Assembly (NCBI GenBank): GCA_003254925.1
Contig: QANZ01035159.1
Coordinates: 17,214-81,213, forward strand
Origin: Chamaecrista fasciculata
Lineage: Eukaryota > Streptophyta > Magnoliopsida > Fabales > Fabaceae
DNA: 64,000 nucleotides
Direction of reading: 5' to 3'
Of the stretch, positions 1 to 12,701 are shown in pieces. Under the pieces are notes generated by a model. It was given only the letters and a program-made list of their open reading frames with translations. It had not been told where the DNA came from and ran no database searches. The position numbers and the translations under genes were made by a program. Numbering within the stretch: position 1 is the first letter of the stretch; the number at the start of each line of letters is the position of its first letter.

Positions 1-204
1 AGGACCTATTCAAAAGAAATCTTATGAAAAGGAGAAAATTCTATAATATTAGAATTCTAAAGACCCTTTTATAATTAATTCTTTATGTTTTGATCCCTTT
101 TAGTAAAGGGAAAGGACTTAAACGCATAAGAGAAGACTTTTTGGGAGATTTTTGACATTTTAACTAACATTTGCCGTTAAATCCTAACAGAAAAAAACCT
201 CAGG

Positions 205-317
205 GTACCAAATCGCTAACGGAGTAAACCACGGGGTACCACAATGCAAAAATTTTTCTTTCAGGGTACCAAAGGGGAACCGCCCCTAACCACAGGGTAC
301 CAAATTGCAATTTACCC
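205..317. repeat. Right end of a GGTACC foldback element
   Basis: Spaced copies of GGGTACCAAA end in AATTTACCC at 317, the right terminus of the family whose best copy is at 46682-47057. No matching left end is visible, so this is a truncated copy. Confidence 0.55.
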
Positions 318-397
318 AATAAAAATTAATATAAAATTATTGAACAAAAATATATTTTTACCTGAAGGAAAAAATTCTTTGAGTGGTAAGGAACCCA

Positions 398-2061
398 GGC
401 TTTTTGACCGATATATATTTTAAAAAATAAATATTTACTAAATGATATTTATTATAAAAATATTTACTAATATATATTTTGTTTTGCGGCGGAAGTGTCA
501 TTTTTTATTTTGCCGGCAAGCATGTTTTGTACACAAGTTGCTATCGGTGGTAGCGACTTGTGTGCAAAATATGAATGTTTTGCACATTCACATTTGCCTG
601 CATGCAGCCAAAAGTGAAAACTACAAGATGATACACAATAGTTTTGACTTTCTTGCACATGAATATATCTTCTAGGACCTAAATTAAATTTCACAAAAAC
701 ATTCAAGAGCAAAATGTTATTTAATCCAAAGCAAAGTGCTTTGCTCTAAACTGTGGTCCACATTGTAAAAGCGTGTTCCACCTTGCAAAGCTATCCTCAA
801 CCACGGTTTTGATTTGAACAAAATTGGTTTTGCAAATCCATTCTTTTACCTCTTCTCTCTCCTTCGGATCGAAATCAAACACCGGTTTTGTTTTGAACAA
901 AACTAGTTTTGCAAATTCATTTATTTTACACAGGATGTAATTAAAACGCAACAGCAGTAACAACACCACGATTCACCCAACTCGCCAAACAAATCATCAA
1001 CATACAAACGAAACTGAGAAATGAGCAACAAAATCAATGAAACTGTGAGTTTCTCCGTCGGCGCCTCCTTCGTCGTCTGCCACAGGTTAGAGTTTTTGAT
1101 TTCAATCTGAAGGAGAGAGAAGAGGTAAATGAATGGATTTGCAAAACTAGTTTTGTTCAAAACAAAACCGTTGTTGAGGATGGCTTTGCAAGGTGGAACA
1201 AACTTTTACAATGTGGACCACAGTCTAGAGTAGAACCGTCAAAGTGAGCCAACCCGGCTCACTCGAGCTGGCTCGCCGCGAGCCGCGGCTCACGTGAGCT
1301 GGCTCACGCGAGCCAAAGACCCCAAGCGAGCCAGGTTTTGCCAACCCGGCTCACCAAGTTGGTGAGCCGGGTTGGCTCACCAAACCCACCAACTTTCAAT
1401 TTTATTTTATTTTATTTTTTTTCGTTTTTTCAATTTTTTTTTTAATTTTTTCAATTTTTTTAAATTAAAAATATCAATAAAACAACTCACAAATAATAAC
1501 ACCCAACACCACCGCTCGTTTTTTCTCTGGACAGACGGTGGAACGACGGCCATTAAGATTGGGGTTGGCCAGTTGGGTGAAGAAATGAGAAGAAATTAGG
1601 GTTGGGACTTGGGAAAAGAAAAGAACTCTGAAAGACGAAAGTGAATTATGAAATCTAAAGTGAAAATGAGGAAGAAGTGAAGAGCCTAGAAGATATTTTA
1701 GGATTATAATTATTAATTTTATAATTTTATATTTTTTTTNTTAGATCCTAGATGATATATCCATGTGCAAGAAAGTCAAAACTATTGTGTATCATCTTGT
1801 AGTTTTCACTTTTGGCAGCATGTAGGCAAATATGAATGTGCCGCAAGTCGCACACATTCATATTTTGCACACAAGTCGCTACCACCGGTAGCGACTTGTG
1901 TACAAAACATGTTTGCCGCAAGTCGCTACCACCTGTGGCGACTTGCGGCAAAATAAAAAAGGACACTTCCGCCGCAAAACAAAATATATATTAGTAAATA
2001 TTTTTATAATATATATAATTTAGTTAATATTTATTTTTTAAAATATATGAGTCAAATTGGC
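398..2061. mobile_element. Mutator-like element with long TIRs and nested inverted repeats
   Basis: The ends GGCTTTTTGACC (398) and GAGTCAAATTGGC (2061) open inverted repeats of about 280 bp (398-680 against about 1743-2061). The element is flanked by identical AAGGAACCCA at 388-397 and 2062-2071. A 9-10 bp target duplication and long TIRs are Mutator (MULE) features. A second inverted pair lies inside (about 742-885 against 1092-1233), followed by GAGCC/GGCTC motifs at 1245-1385. Short palindromes around AGTCGCTACC lie within the TIRs. No transposase frame is visible, so it is non-autonomous. A single N at 1740 lies near the right TIR. Confidence 0.75.
1240..1385. repeat. GAGCC/GGCTC short-motif repeat
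   Basis: The motifs GAGCC, GGCTCAC and GCGAGCC recur many times, including a hairpin around AACCCGGCTCACC and its complement (about 1340-1385). This GC-rich block stands out from the AT-rich surroundings and lies inside the MULE, outside its inner inverted pair. Confidence 0.6.
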
Positions 2062-2353
2062 AAGGAACCCACATATATAGATAGATCCAAAGCTTCAAGG
2101 GCGAAGTAGACAGCTTCAGATTAGATTTATATGGGGAGAAAGGTCGTCAGATGCTATCATTTCATTTTGCAAAGTGTGTGGTGTAAGTGTGTAATTATTA
2201 TTTGCATTTAAACTCCCAACTTAATTTGGTGCAGACTATAAAACTTAATCAGACGAGACACGAGTCTTAACTAGAAAGTGGTCAATTCAATAGTCTCCCC
2301 ATTGTTCTTGGTCTACAGTATTCCTTTCTTTTATTTTTAAAATAAAAAAAAGA

Positions 2354-2736
2354 TGGTAAATTCCACTTTAGTACCATGTTCTATGGACCAATTCCACTTT
2401 GGTACCCTGTTCTTTCAAAAGTGACACTTTGGTACCCTATTTTTTCAAAAATATCATTTTGTTACCCTGATCTTTCAAAAGTGACATTTTGGTATCCTGT
2501 TCTTTGGACCAAGTGACACTTTGGTACCCTGTTCTTTCACTATTTGTTACCCTATTCTATCCTTTTTAGGGTATTAAAGTATCACTTGGTCTAAAGAATA
2601 GAGTACCAAAATGTCACTTCTGAAAGAATAGGATACCAAAATGACATTTTTGAAAGAACAGGGTACCAAAATGTCACTTTTAAAAGAACAGGATACCAAA
2701 GTGAATTGGTCTATAAAACAGGCTAACAAAAATAGA
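2354..2736. repeat. Palindromic foldback element (TTTGGTACCCTGTTCTTT family)
   Basis: The left half carries repeated TTTGGTACCCTGTTCTTT, and the right half carries the complement GAACAGGGTACCAAA, meeting near 2560. The outer ends match too (TCCACTTTAGTACC against the complement near 2700-2735). It resembles the GGTACC family seen elsewhere here but has a different repeat unit. No coding capacity was seen. Confidence 0.6.
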
Positions 2737-3132
2737 ATCAGCTTTGTTTATCTAACAATACAATGCATATCGTTCTCAACTAGACAGCTATGGTATCAAA
2801 CGCAGAGCCAACAAAATTACAAAACCTTGTCTTTTTCATGTTTCAGCGTACAAAATAAAAAGTTAAATAAAATATTAGATTTAAAAAATATTCCATCCGG
2901 TTCTGAATATCTGATGTTTTAGAAAGTAATTTTTATTCCAAAATATCTGATGTTTTATAAATTCAAGACAACATTAATTATTTGTTTATCATTTTATCCC
3001 TATTATATAGTATAGTCATAAATGTATAAACATTTCCCAAGTAATTTAATAGGGATAGTTTAGTCTTTTTATCTCGTTTTTCTCTTCATTGTAGGTGAGC
3101 TAATTATTTCTTTAATACATCTTAAACATCAC

Positions 3133-3145
3133 ATTATATAAAACC
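3133..3145 (+). promoter_or_regulatory. Possible TATA box for the DUF789 gene
   Basis: ATTATATAAAACC lies about 950 bp before the start codon. If used, the leader would be long and probably spliced; several pyrimidine-rich acceptor-like sites lie between. This is weak evidence in AT-rich DNA. Confidence 0.25.
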
Positions 3146-4092
3146 CGACGAGTAATAATTTTAGAAGTGCAGTAGAGAATTTTGTAAGTTATATAAATGG
3201 GAGATTAGGATAGCATATATAGTTAATGCGGGTGGCGTGTGTGAGGAGAGAAATAGAATTGTGGGATTTTCTAGAAAACAGAGCTCGTTCGTCCCTGTGT
3301 TGTGACCTCGTCTCGTGTAGTCTCTTTGGTTTTTTTTTTCTTTTCCCGGGAAAATCGGTTGCTTTTTGGGTCGACGCCGTCTCGCTGTATTGTAACGCTT
3401 CGTGTACAAGCCAAAAATTGAATCTTTAGACCCCGAAATAACAGGGCTTTCTGTTGAGAACATAACACACCAAATATATTCCAGAAAAATTTCTCCTTCT
3501 TTTTCTCTCCTCTGGGTCTGGTTGCTTCCGTGATCCTTCTGGGGGGGCTTTGTTTTTGTTTGCTTAATTGGTCGCTTCTTTTGATTTTTGATTTTATTTT
3601 AAGGCGAAAGCGTCAGCGTCAGCGTCTTCGTCTCTGAGTTTCTTAGACATTGATCAAAGCAGAGTGGGTTTGAGTTTCCTTCAAGGCTTAGTAAAATACA
3701 CACGATAATTAACCACAACAAGAAGAACGACTCTTCAATCTTAATTGGGTATGCATTAATATTGATTTGCAGGAGGAGGCACAACATTGCCGGCAAAGTC
3801 ACTGTCCTCGACAACAAAAGACAGACACAGAGAGAGAGAGAAAAAAAAAAAAAGAGAGAAAAAAAAAAAAGAGTGATTGCTCCAAAATCGGTGTCCAAAA
3901 AGTCAAATTATCCAAGTCTTTGTGGTGGTGCCACCAGTAATTTTCATTTCAATCCTATTTCTCTAATCTCTCTCTCTCTCTCTCTCTTCAATTCTTGGGA
4001 TTCCATTCCTGGGTAGGGAGAGAAAATCAAACTCCCCCTTCCCCTCCATTTTTCTTCTTCTTCTTCTTGAAATTCCGTCTCTCTGCATCACC

Positions 4093-5813
4093 ATGATTCT
4101 CGATAAGGGTTCAATCCAATCCAATCTCGATTGCTTCCTTCGATGTACCACGCCTGTGGTTCAATCCCAATTCCTTCCAAAGGTTTTTCCCCCAATTCTC
4201 CTCTGGATTTTTATTTCATTATTATTCTGTTCCCCGATGATGATCAGAATTTATGTATAAATATGTATATGTATGATTAATTTGTAAATATGGTGGATGA
4301 CAGTCGGAGATTAGGAAGCTGAATCGGTTATGGCATCCATGGGAGAGAGAAAACGTGGAGTATTTCAGATTGGGCGATCTCTGGAATCGCTTCGATGAAT
4401 GGAGTGCCTATGGTGCTGGTGTACCAATCTCTTTGAACAATGGGGAGACCCTTGTTCAGTATTACGTCCCTTACCTCTCTGCCATTCAGATTTTCACCAG
4501 CACCCGATTCAGGTACATACATACTTATCATTAACTTGTATGCATCTTATGCTAATTTCCAAATTCGAATACAGTACACATCAATCAATCAATCAATCAT
4601 TTCATATCATGTCTATGTTTTAATTGTTATATTCAGGGAAGAGGCAGAGTCGGGTGAGTGTGAGACTCGGGATTCTTACAGTGATTGTTACAGCGAAGAG
4701 AGTGAAAGTGATAAATTGGGAAGGTGGGATGGTTCGTCCTCTGAAGAAGGAGGCTTCGATCAGGAAACCCTCTGGCATTTGAATGATAGACTTGGTCATC
4801 TTTATTTCCAGTATTTTGAAAGATCTACTCCTTATGCCAGAGTTCCTCTTATGGATAAGGTAACTATTAATTCCTCTCCTCTTTTTCACAATTTACCAAA
4901 TCCCTTTCAAAATATTCATCATACCTTTCCTGCAACCTTTGACTTGTCACTTTGTGAGTGACTCCACATTCATTTTTCTTCCATACGTGTCCTATCTCAT
5001 CTCCCTTCTTTTCATGCCCATACTTATTCCTTTGAGTGTGTGTAGTTTTCACTTTTCATGGTTTGGAATCAGAATTGGATTTCTCTGTGAGTCTATGGAT
5101 ATTAAAGAAAATAAAATAAAATCATGTAGATTAGATTCCATGGATGATGAGTGATGGGGTTTAATTGGTATACTTTCAGATTAAAAGTTTAGCTCAGAGA
5201 TACCCTGGCTTGACGTCATTGAGAAGCGTAGACCTCTCGCCAGCAAGTTGGATGGCTGTTGCTTGGTAATTTAATTTCCTTTCAAACTTGCTTTCTTTCT
5301 TGGGATTTCATGATTTTACCATTTATTTATTTGATTATGCATGATTCATATGCACTCATTGGAATTGTTTTTTTAGGTACCCTATATATCATATTCCCAT
5401 GGGAAGAACAATCAAAGATCTTTCCACATGCTTCCTCACTTACCACACGCTCTCTTCTTCATTCCAAGGTATGCAATAATGCAACCAATTAGTCATTTTT
5501 AGATGAGTTGGTAATGGTATGATATTCAAGAATCAAGAGAGTAGTGTTGTGAGATTGTGTGTGTTGTGTAGATATGGACATAGATGATGAAGTGGAGGGA
5601 GGGCATGAGAAGAGAAAAGAAGGAGAAAGGATGTGTCTGCCACCATTTGGATTAGCAACATACAAGATGCAAGGCAATGTGTGGGTCTCTGGGAATAGTG
5701 GAAAAGACAAAGAGAGGCTAATCTCACTCTTGAGTGTTGCAGATTCATGGCTCAAGCAACTCAGAGTGCAGCATCATGACTTCAATTACTTTATGGGCAT
5801 TCGTCATACCTAA
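4093..5813 (+). CDS. DUF789 family protein
   Basis: A six-exon gene: 4093-4182, 4304-4512, 4637-4859, 5180-5265, 5377-5468 and 5572-5813, all with GT-AG introns and continuous phase, giving 313 aa. The start is the ATG in ACCATG at 4093; the first residues are [18 protein letters not shown]. The N-terminal SNLDCFL segment, the [16 protein letters not shown] block after exon 1, the acidic serine-rich stretch in exon 3 and the C-terminal [15 protein letters not shown] block are the usual layout of plant DUF789 proteins, and the length is normal. The molecular function of the family is unknown; no signal peptide or membrane segment is obvious. A pyrimidine-rich leader with CT repeats (about 3960-4090) lies just upstream, and transcription probably starts near 3200-3500, possibly with a leader intron. 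It is the only intact gene in the first 35 kb and is not related to the OMT array. Confidence 0.85.
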
Positions 5814-5999
5814 ATCACTCACCCAAACAAAACCAGAAAGAAAAAAAAAAACTAAGTAAATTCCCCCAATTCCCTCTTGGAGAGCGATTGATAACTAAAA
5901 AAAAAAAAGCCTCCTTTTTGGACCTTTGGTGTTTCCTATTGTCCCTGGACCAGATCGGAGTAGTAGTGGAAAGTTCTTTTCTTTTCTTTTGTTTTTCTA

Positions 6000-8900
6000 A
6001 TATATTTTTTTTTAAATTACTTTTGAGTGTGTGAGAGTGAGGAATATTGAGGATTGCAGTTGATGCATGCTTTAACCAAACCCTGAGGGCACTTTAGGAT
6101 ACCCTACGCCCCACGGAAGGGCAAGCGATGAAATATGAAATTGACACTTTTTTTAACACCTAGCCTTTAATTTGTTGACTGTTCCAACTTCCAGGAGGCT
6201 CTGTTTGTATTGTATTGTATTGTAGAGAGAGAAATATAATAGAGGTCACTTCAAACTTCAAAATACTGGTAACACTGTAACTTTCAACCTGGATTGTGTA
6301 ATCCCATTGTTAATTTCTTATCCCACCTTCTTTCGGATCACAATTATACAAGGGAAAACTTGCAGATTTTGCCAATTTTTTCTTTTTATGTGAGATTGCT
6401 TCTTGCTCATTTCATAAAATTGCAGTTTCTTTTAGATCAAATATCAACTTTCCCTTGCTTTTGTCATTGTCCCTGGTTTGTTTTTCTATCAATTTATTTG
6501 TCTTTATGTACTCTACATTTAAATTTTAACAGAATGAATCATGTGATGTGAAAACCACGAGCTACTCATTGATATATAGAAATCCCAATCTATTTATCAT
6601 TTTAACTATTGTTCAAGTTAAAATCAATAGCATAAAAGGAAAAGTCGTGGTTAGAGACGGAAGTGTCACTCAAGTCAACACTCATCACAAAATACAGATT
6701 ACTTTAAGTCACAAAAGCCACCAAATAACATATAGATCAGATATGCTAAGACTAAAATATTTTTAATTAGTTCGCAGTTAGTAAATAATAAACAAATCCG
6801 TAGGCGGGGAATTCTTGTATGTATATATTGTTTTGGTATGCACGGGATGATGGTGCCAAAGAAGAAATAGAATTGTAATATGAGAAGGATGGATGAAAAA
6901 GGCAATGGAGGGTAGATATATGATATATATGAATATGATCGAATAGTTTTGTTTGATAATTTGCGTGTGGACCTATCACATAAATGGAGGGTTCATGCAA
7001 GGCGAATGATCATGGATGAGTTTGGCCTTTAATGGATGCAGTTATGGAGGAATACGCATAAAGATTCTCACCTAAACTTTTGGGACACTTATATCACCCA
7101 TGCTACTTTTGTCACTATGCCACCCACCACATTACCTACCCCTCTTCTTCCTTTTCTTCATCCTTCAAAATTCATGTGTTTCTTGTCTCATCACAATATA
7201 ATCTTCATAATCTGCTTTTAATCTTTCTTCATCCACATTGTCATAAGCAAGAATATTAAACCATGTGTAAAATCATGTATAGTTTGATTTGGAAGTTGCT
7301 GAATGTGAGAATTACTGTGTGAATAACTTTGACGGAAATAGGAACTAAAAAGTTAAAGATTCGAGCCAACAACTAAAGCAAGAAATAGATTTGAATCAAA
7401 TCGATCACTATATCTTATACTCAGAATTTAATTTGATCTGAGGGATAAGAAATAGCAGCTTTGTCAGAGAGAAAGCAGAGTATAAGAATTTATTTTCTGA
7501 GTTGTATACTTGGGTTTCGTACGTGATTGAATTGAAATATGAGAATATATAACACAAAGTTAAGATCAAAACACTGGAATACTCGATAATTACTATGGAA
7601 GGAAAAAAACCAGCTACTGAGCATACAATAATCTCCTCTTGATTGCGATGTGTGGCTCATGATCCATCCATATAGTTGTGTAATTAATTACGACAAGAAG
7701 TGCGACTGATTAATTTATTTAAGTGGATCTATGATTTCGGTGATTTGCACAAAAATGAGTGACCCTATTAATTAATTGTGGTTAATATTATAAAGATGTG
7801 ACAATCGCCATAACTGAACACATTTTAGAAAAATGGTGTTGCCTTATGAATTTGGATGTGAAGCAAACTATAATTAGAATGCAGAGTGCCGAGCGTTGCC
7901 ACAAATGATGAAGATCGTTGCTATATCTACTTACATCCTTCTCTCCATAACCATTATAGAAAGTCAAGTATAGGAATTAATTTGGAATAAATAAATGTAA
8001 TCATTATTTAATAATTCCTTCCTTTCTTTTTTAAGTCCTAATAAACACACCTCTGAAATCCTAATAAACACAGCGAAATAAACTTAGAAATTGATATTGT
8101 GATGAATGATCAAGAGGGTTGTTAATTGTTAAGCACGTCGTTAGTATAAATAATGTCCACTTCTACAAGTAATATCTACTTCAGTAATCTATACAATTTA
8201 GAAAAATAAATCTGATATTATTTTTTAAAAAATAATTAAACATGGCGGTGGAAGGGTCCCAAAAGTGCAACCACCAACTACATACATATAATATCATTGT
8301 CATCAAAGTCATAAGTTTCAAAGATGTACCACCCACTGAATCACTGAAACCTGGTTCATGTCAATTTACATCAACACATGATTAGCTGTGCGCCACTTCA
8401 CTCTTCTTTAATTTTATGGAATTCATAATCCAACTTTTCCCTTCAAACTTTTAATTGAAGGGGTACTTGTATTTTTTTTTTTTTTTTTNGAAGTTTTTTT
8501 TAAGCTATCAAAGTAGTGGGAAGTTACTTAACTCTCTCCACTATTTTTTTTCCTCTTTTAATATTTCAAAATAAAATTAATTTTGACCAACCAAAACACC
8601 CTTTACACAAATAATATAGTATAAATAATATCAAACAAAGATAGAAAATATCCATATTTCTATAACAAAATTTATTTCTTTACACTTCTATAATTTATCT
8701 TCCATTTCCATCAATAAAATCTAGCACAAATTGATAGATAAATAAATTCTTTACCTATTATTATGTCCTGAATTTGAATTGATTGAGTGTATGAAAAACT
8801 TTTATTGGTAGAGGCAACAAAGTGAATTTAAATCCTCCTAAGTGATTATTATGCTTAAATTAAAGAGGATAAATTTTTAAATGTTGACGGGAAGATGCCG

Positions 8901-9839
8901 TCCAATTATCACAAAAAAGAGTATAATTTTTTTTTTCACAATATCACACCAATATATTAATTAGTCACTTCAAAGAATTTCAAGTAATATGAAATAAAAT
9001 ATACTTCTTAAATTATACAAACATCTGTGTAAGAATATATTAATATAAATGATTCTACGTGGAAGTATCTAAAAGATATTTTTTTTCAACTAAAATTCTT
9101 TAGAATATGATATATATAATTATATATTGAAGATTGAATTGGAAAACTGGTCAGTATATCTTATAAAATATGAATTTTGAAGTGCTCCAATTTAAAATTA
9201 AAAAAACAAATGCCCTTGGAAATTGAACTGTAAACCATTGAAGCCTGTACCATATATTAAGCCCCATTTGTATAATAAAACTTAGCTTGTGTTTATTTTA
9301 TAGCGGAATAATAATTGCTTGATGCGACACTAAACTACCCAAATAAAACTTGTCTATTCCTGGGATATACACTTGACTTATATATACATGGCCTCTAGAC
9401 AATCCATGTGGATCATCATCTCAAAACCAAAATCCAAAAGAAAATACATAATGCGCTGTTTTGAAACCATATATATATATATATATATATATAGTGGAAA
9501 ACATAGTCCGTGAAGGTCGCCTACGTAATACTTTTCTCTCATGAAGTTGAAAACTTAAAAGTATATATGTGGATCTGAGTTAACAAAGAAATTAAGATGG
9601 ATGTTGATACCACCAATATTGTTATTGATGTTGATACATGATTATATATTAATGTAATTAAACAGAGGATAAATAAACTGTTGCCTTATGGGCATGAATG
9701 CATGATGGGTATACTGTATAGTGTGATAATTGGGGGATATAAAGACAAGAAATAAGAAAGTGAAAGCGTGCAAATGGAAGTTGAAAATGGATAGGGTTTG
9801 AATGTATGTATGCGGGATAGTCATGCTTGTACAGCAAGT
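6000..9839. other. AT-rich intergenic DNA without recognisable genes
   Basis: Downstream of the DUF789 gene I see only short, uncorrelated open frames, an (AT)n run at about 9469-9492 and one dispersed repeat (8462-8620). No protein motif, tRNA or rRNA was recognised. A single N is at 8489. Confidence 0.6.
8462..8620 (-). repeat. Dispersed copy of the intron tandem-repeat unit
   Basis: Read on the minus strand this matches the 54381-55074 array unit: GGTTGGTCAAAATTAATTTT, an ATTAAAAGAGG stretch, the AGTTAAGTAAC block and CCCACTACTTTGATGGCT-like sequence. It contains a poly(T) run and a single N at 8489. Confidence 0.6.
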
Positions 9840-10340
9840 AAAGCTAGCTCCAATGTTCCCACTATTTTCTTTCACTTTCACTTGTTTCTTTTCCCATCTC
9901 GTGTGTTTACGTAATGCCAATACCCCTCATCAATCTGGTTTCTTAAAGTTACCCACATCTTATAAAAAACTTCTCAAGTGTTTTTTCCCCCCTTCATTTA
10001 TTAATCCAATCCTTTCTATGCTATCATGTCTCTCATCTCCTTTCTCGCCAATTTTTCCTTAACAAAATCATGATGCAGTATCCGTCTTAAAGAGTTGTAC
10101 ATGTAATATTATCATTTTCTTTTTGTAGATTTTTTCCATGATAAACTCTGACCTTTTTTTTCAAAAAACAATTGACATTTTTTTGGGTCATTAAGAGGGC
10201 AGAGCCCATAAAAGTCAAAAGCCCAACAAAAGGGGAGAAGCCCCTCAAAGCAAAAAGAAATAGGCGCCCAAAAGACACATACAGCCCAGAAGAAATAATG
10301 GCAAAGCTAGAGGGCCCATCTCCTAACTTGTAAGGATGAT
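9840..10340. repeat. Duplicated OMT-upstream block (copy 1)
   Basis: The stretch with CTATTTTCTTTCAC, CTTGTTTCTTTTCCCATCTC and GGTTTCTTAAAGTTACCC recurs at about 12000-12130 and, in part, at 38060-38155 upstream of an intact OMT gene. The following part, with TGTAATATTATCATTTTC and GAGAAGCCCCTCAAAG, recurs at about 12415-12600. This suggests the tandem array once extended left of the first visible OMT fragment. Confidence 0.6.
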
Positions 10341-10673
10341 CAATGAAATGAAGCACCCAATGACTTAGGGGCCTATTCGGAAAAGATTTTAATCCATTTA
10401 AAATTTAATTCCACAGTAAAATTGGTTGTGGATTATTGCAAAAATCATTTTTCTTTAATATCAAATTACTGATATATCCCTATAAAAATACATATAATTA
10501 CCTATAATTATATTAAAATTTATAAAATAATAATAATACGATAAAAGATAAATAAAAATACAATAAAACATATAAATTATTAGCACTCATGCATTCAAAT
10601 ATAGTTTTTTAAAAAATTAATCACACAAACTTCAATGCAAATTTGAGTAAAACCAAACACCAAATAAATCACA

Positions 10674-11048
10674 NNNNNNNNNNNNNNNNNNNNNNNNNNN
10701 NNNNNNNNNNNNNNNNNNNNNNNNNNNNNNNNNNNNNNNNNNNNNNNNNNNNNNNNNNNNNNNNNNNNNNNNNNNNNNNNNNNNNNNNNNNNNNNNNNNN
10801 NNNNNNNNNNNNNNNNNNNNNNNNNNNNNNNNNNNNNNNNNNNNNNNNNNNNNNNNNNNNNNNNNNNNNNNNNNNNNNNNNNNNNNNNNNNNNNNNNNNN
10901 NNNNNNNNNNNNNNNNNNNNNNNNNNNNNNNNNNNNNNNNNNNNNNNNNNNNNNNNNNNNNNNNNNNNNNNNNNNNNNNNNNNNNNNNNNNNNNNNNNNN
11001 NNNNNNNNNNNNNNNNNNNNNNNNNNNNNNNNNNNNNNNNNNNNNNNN
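10674..11048. other. Assembly gap (375 N)
   Basis: A run of N bases. The sequence starting right after it is one arm of an inverted repeat, so the gap probably covers part of a repeat. Confidence 0.95.
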
Positions 11049-11686
11049 GTGGCATAGTAACTAGGATCATGATGTGGCAAAATAAGATGAAGTGGACTGA
11101 AATAGGAACTATATGCAACATATTAAAACTTATCTATACCCAACCACCATATATGCAAAGAGTGGTACTGACAGGGACCAATTTGGTGGGGGAAGAAGAG
11201 ACTTCAAGCAGAAGGCACTGATGAAGTCGATGAGATCCTCAGCCAAAGTCGAACGACCAAAGCGACGGCGACGGCAAATCAGGAAGCGGAACGAGGAAGA
11301 GGAAGTCCCGTTGGGCTGACGAGGAAGAGGAAGTAACACTCTTTGTATATATTGTGGTTGGATATAGATAAGTTTTAATATGTTGCATATAGATCCTATT
11401 TCAGTCCATTTCATCTTATTTTGCCACATCATGATCCTAGTCACTATGCCACGTCATACTTAACGGCTAAATATGGATGGAATTCACCAAGGGACTAACG
11501 GTGGAACCTTTTTAGAAGTTATGAGACCAAAATGAAACCTTTGTCATAGTTATGGGACCAAAATTGCAACAAAAAAAGTTATGGGACCAAAATGAAACCT
11601 ACGGTGGAACTTTTTGAGAAGTTATGAGACCAAAATTGCAACAAAAAGAAAGTTATAGGACCAAAATGAAACCTTTGTCATAGTTA
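11049..11686. repeat. Inverted-repeat element beside an assembly gap
   Basis: The arm at about 11049-11163 (with GATCATGATGTGGCAAAATA and TATGCAACATATTAAAACTT) is inverted at about 11336-11446. To the right, GGGACCAAAATGAAACCT-type repeats run to the N at 11687. Its left end is lost in the gap. No coding sequence was recognised between the arms. Confidence 0.6.
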
Positions 11687-11687
11687 N

Positions 11688-11832
11688 AGATTCTTCCATT
11701 GCAACTCAGTCCTCTCTCTTCCACCAGATGAATGTGTAATCATAACCAAATCAAAGAATATGATGGAATCGCCTTTTTGCAGTTTCTCAATATCTTTATA
11801 CAATCATTGTCACTCCAATCATGTAGTATCCA
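11688..11832 (-). pseudogene. O-methyltransferase exon 2 fragment
   Basis: This is homologous to the last exon of the intact OMTs. Read on the minus strand it starts with the W of the WILHDW-type block at 11832. It keeps the D-Y/C-IKI region, then lacks about 100 bp in the middle (the KGKVILAEF to DTAF part), and resumes at the ERTELQW block. It stops abruptly at the single N at 11687, so the last 20 or so codons are absent or unassembled. Exon 1 is not next to it; instead about 11889-12130 resembles OMT upstream DNA. It is not functional as assembled. Confidence 0.75.
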
Positions 11833-11888
11833 CTGCAATTTATATATATTATCAAACCACATGACGTCTAAATGTCTTAGATTTTCGT

Positions 11889-12600
11889 TAAATTATGTCC
11901 AGGGTTGTTTAAAAAGTTAGATAGAAGAAATACAGAATATCACTATCAAAAATCTAGTATTTGCTTGACTTATTAGTACAACAAGATTCCTCAGCACTCT
12001 AACTCCGCTATTTTCTTTCACTTCCACTTGTTTCTTTTCCCATCTCTGATTTTGTGTTTACGTAACGCCGGCCAATTCCGATTATGAATATGGTTTCTTA
12101 AAGTTACCCCCATCTTAGTAAAATGCTTCCTCAAGTTTAATTTTTGTTAGAAACAATTATAAAAGAAAGAAATAGATGAAAAGCTTTGAGGTGTGATAAA
12201 TTACTATCTTTAAAAGAGTGATTTTCTATACATCAAGAAAAAAAAAATACATCTATCAAAGCTTAGAAGCGCGTGTTTGATTTTGTTTTTTAAAACAGAA
12301 TTCTTCAAAAACAAAATAAGCACGCCCTGAATTTCTCATACTATTAATTCGTGCTACAGTATCATGGTGCAGTCTCCGTCAAAGCAATTGTGCATCTTTC
12401 TAGTAACTAAGAGTTGTAATGTAATATTATCATTTTCCTTTTGCAGATTTTTCCATGATAATAAACTCTTATTTTTTTTTTCGTCAAAGATAGACTCGGA
12501 TTCAAAGGAGAGAAGCCCCTCAAAGTAAAAAGAAAACACAAGCGTCCAAGAGACATACGGCCCAGAAGAAAGAAAGGCAAAGCAACACAGAGAGCCCATG
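11889..12600. repeat. Duplicated OMT-upstream block (copy 2)
   Basis: CCAGGGTTGTTTAAAAAGTTA, AAAAATCTAGTATTTG and TTTACGTAACGCCGGCC match 37949-38155, upstream of the intact OMT at 35184-37700. The portion from about 12415 matches 10090-10340. Here the block lies directly beside an exon 2 fragment, implying deletion of the intervening exon 1 and intron. Confidence 0.6.
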
Positions 12601-12649
12601 AGCTTTTAATAAAATTTTAAGTGAGTTGTAGAAAATTAAATAATATCTT

Positions 12650-12701
12650 GTAACATCAATAATGCCTCCTCTTTTCTCTTTCCGTTATTACTCTCTCCCA
12701 T
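12650..12701 (-). pseudogene. O-methyltransferase exon 1 N-terminal fragment
   Basis: The ATG at 12701 is followed by a frame reading MGESNNGKRKEEALLMLQ, matching the N terminus of the intact OMTs, then homology stops. The CT-rich run just upstream of the ATG also matches the OMT leaders. Only about 17 codons survive. Confidence 0.7.

Noticed and set aside
3599..3898. Minus-strand 99-codon frame with a hydrophobic stretch
   Set aside because: It runs through low-complexity CT/GA leader sequence opposite the DUF789 gene and has no coding signature.
10595..11221. Long open frames across the N runs at 10.6, 38.1 and 50.3 kb
   Set aside because: They are open only because N codons contain no stop; the real sequence on either side is repeat DNA.
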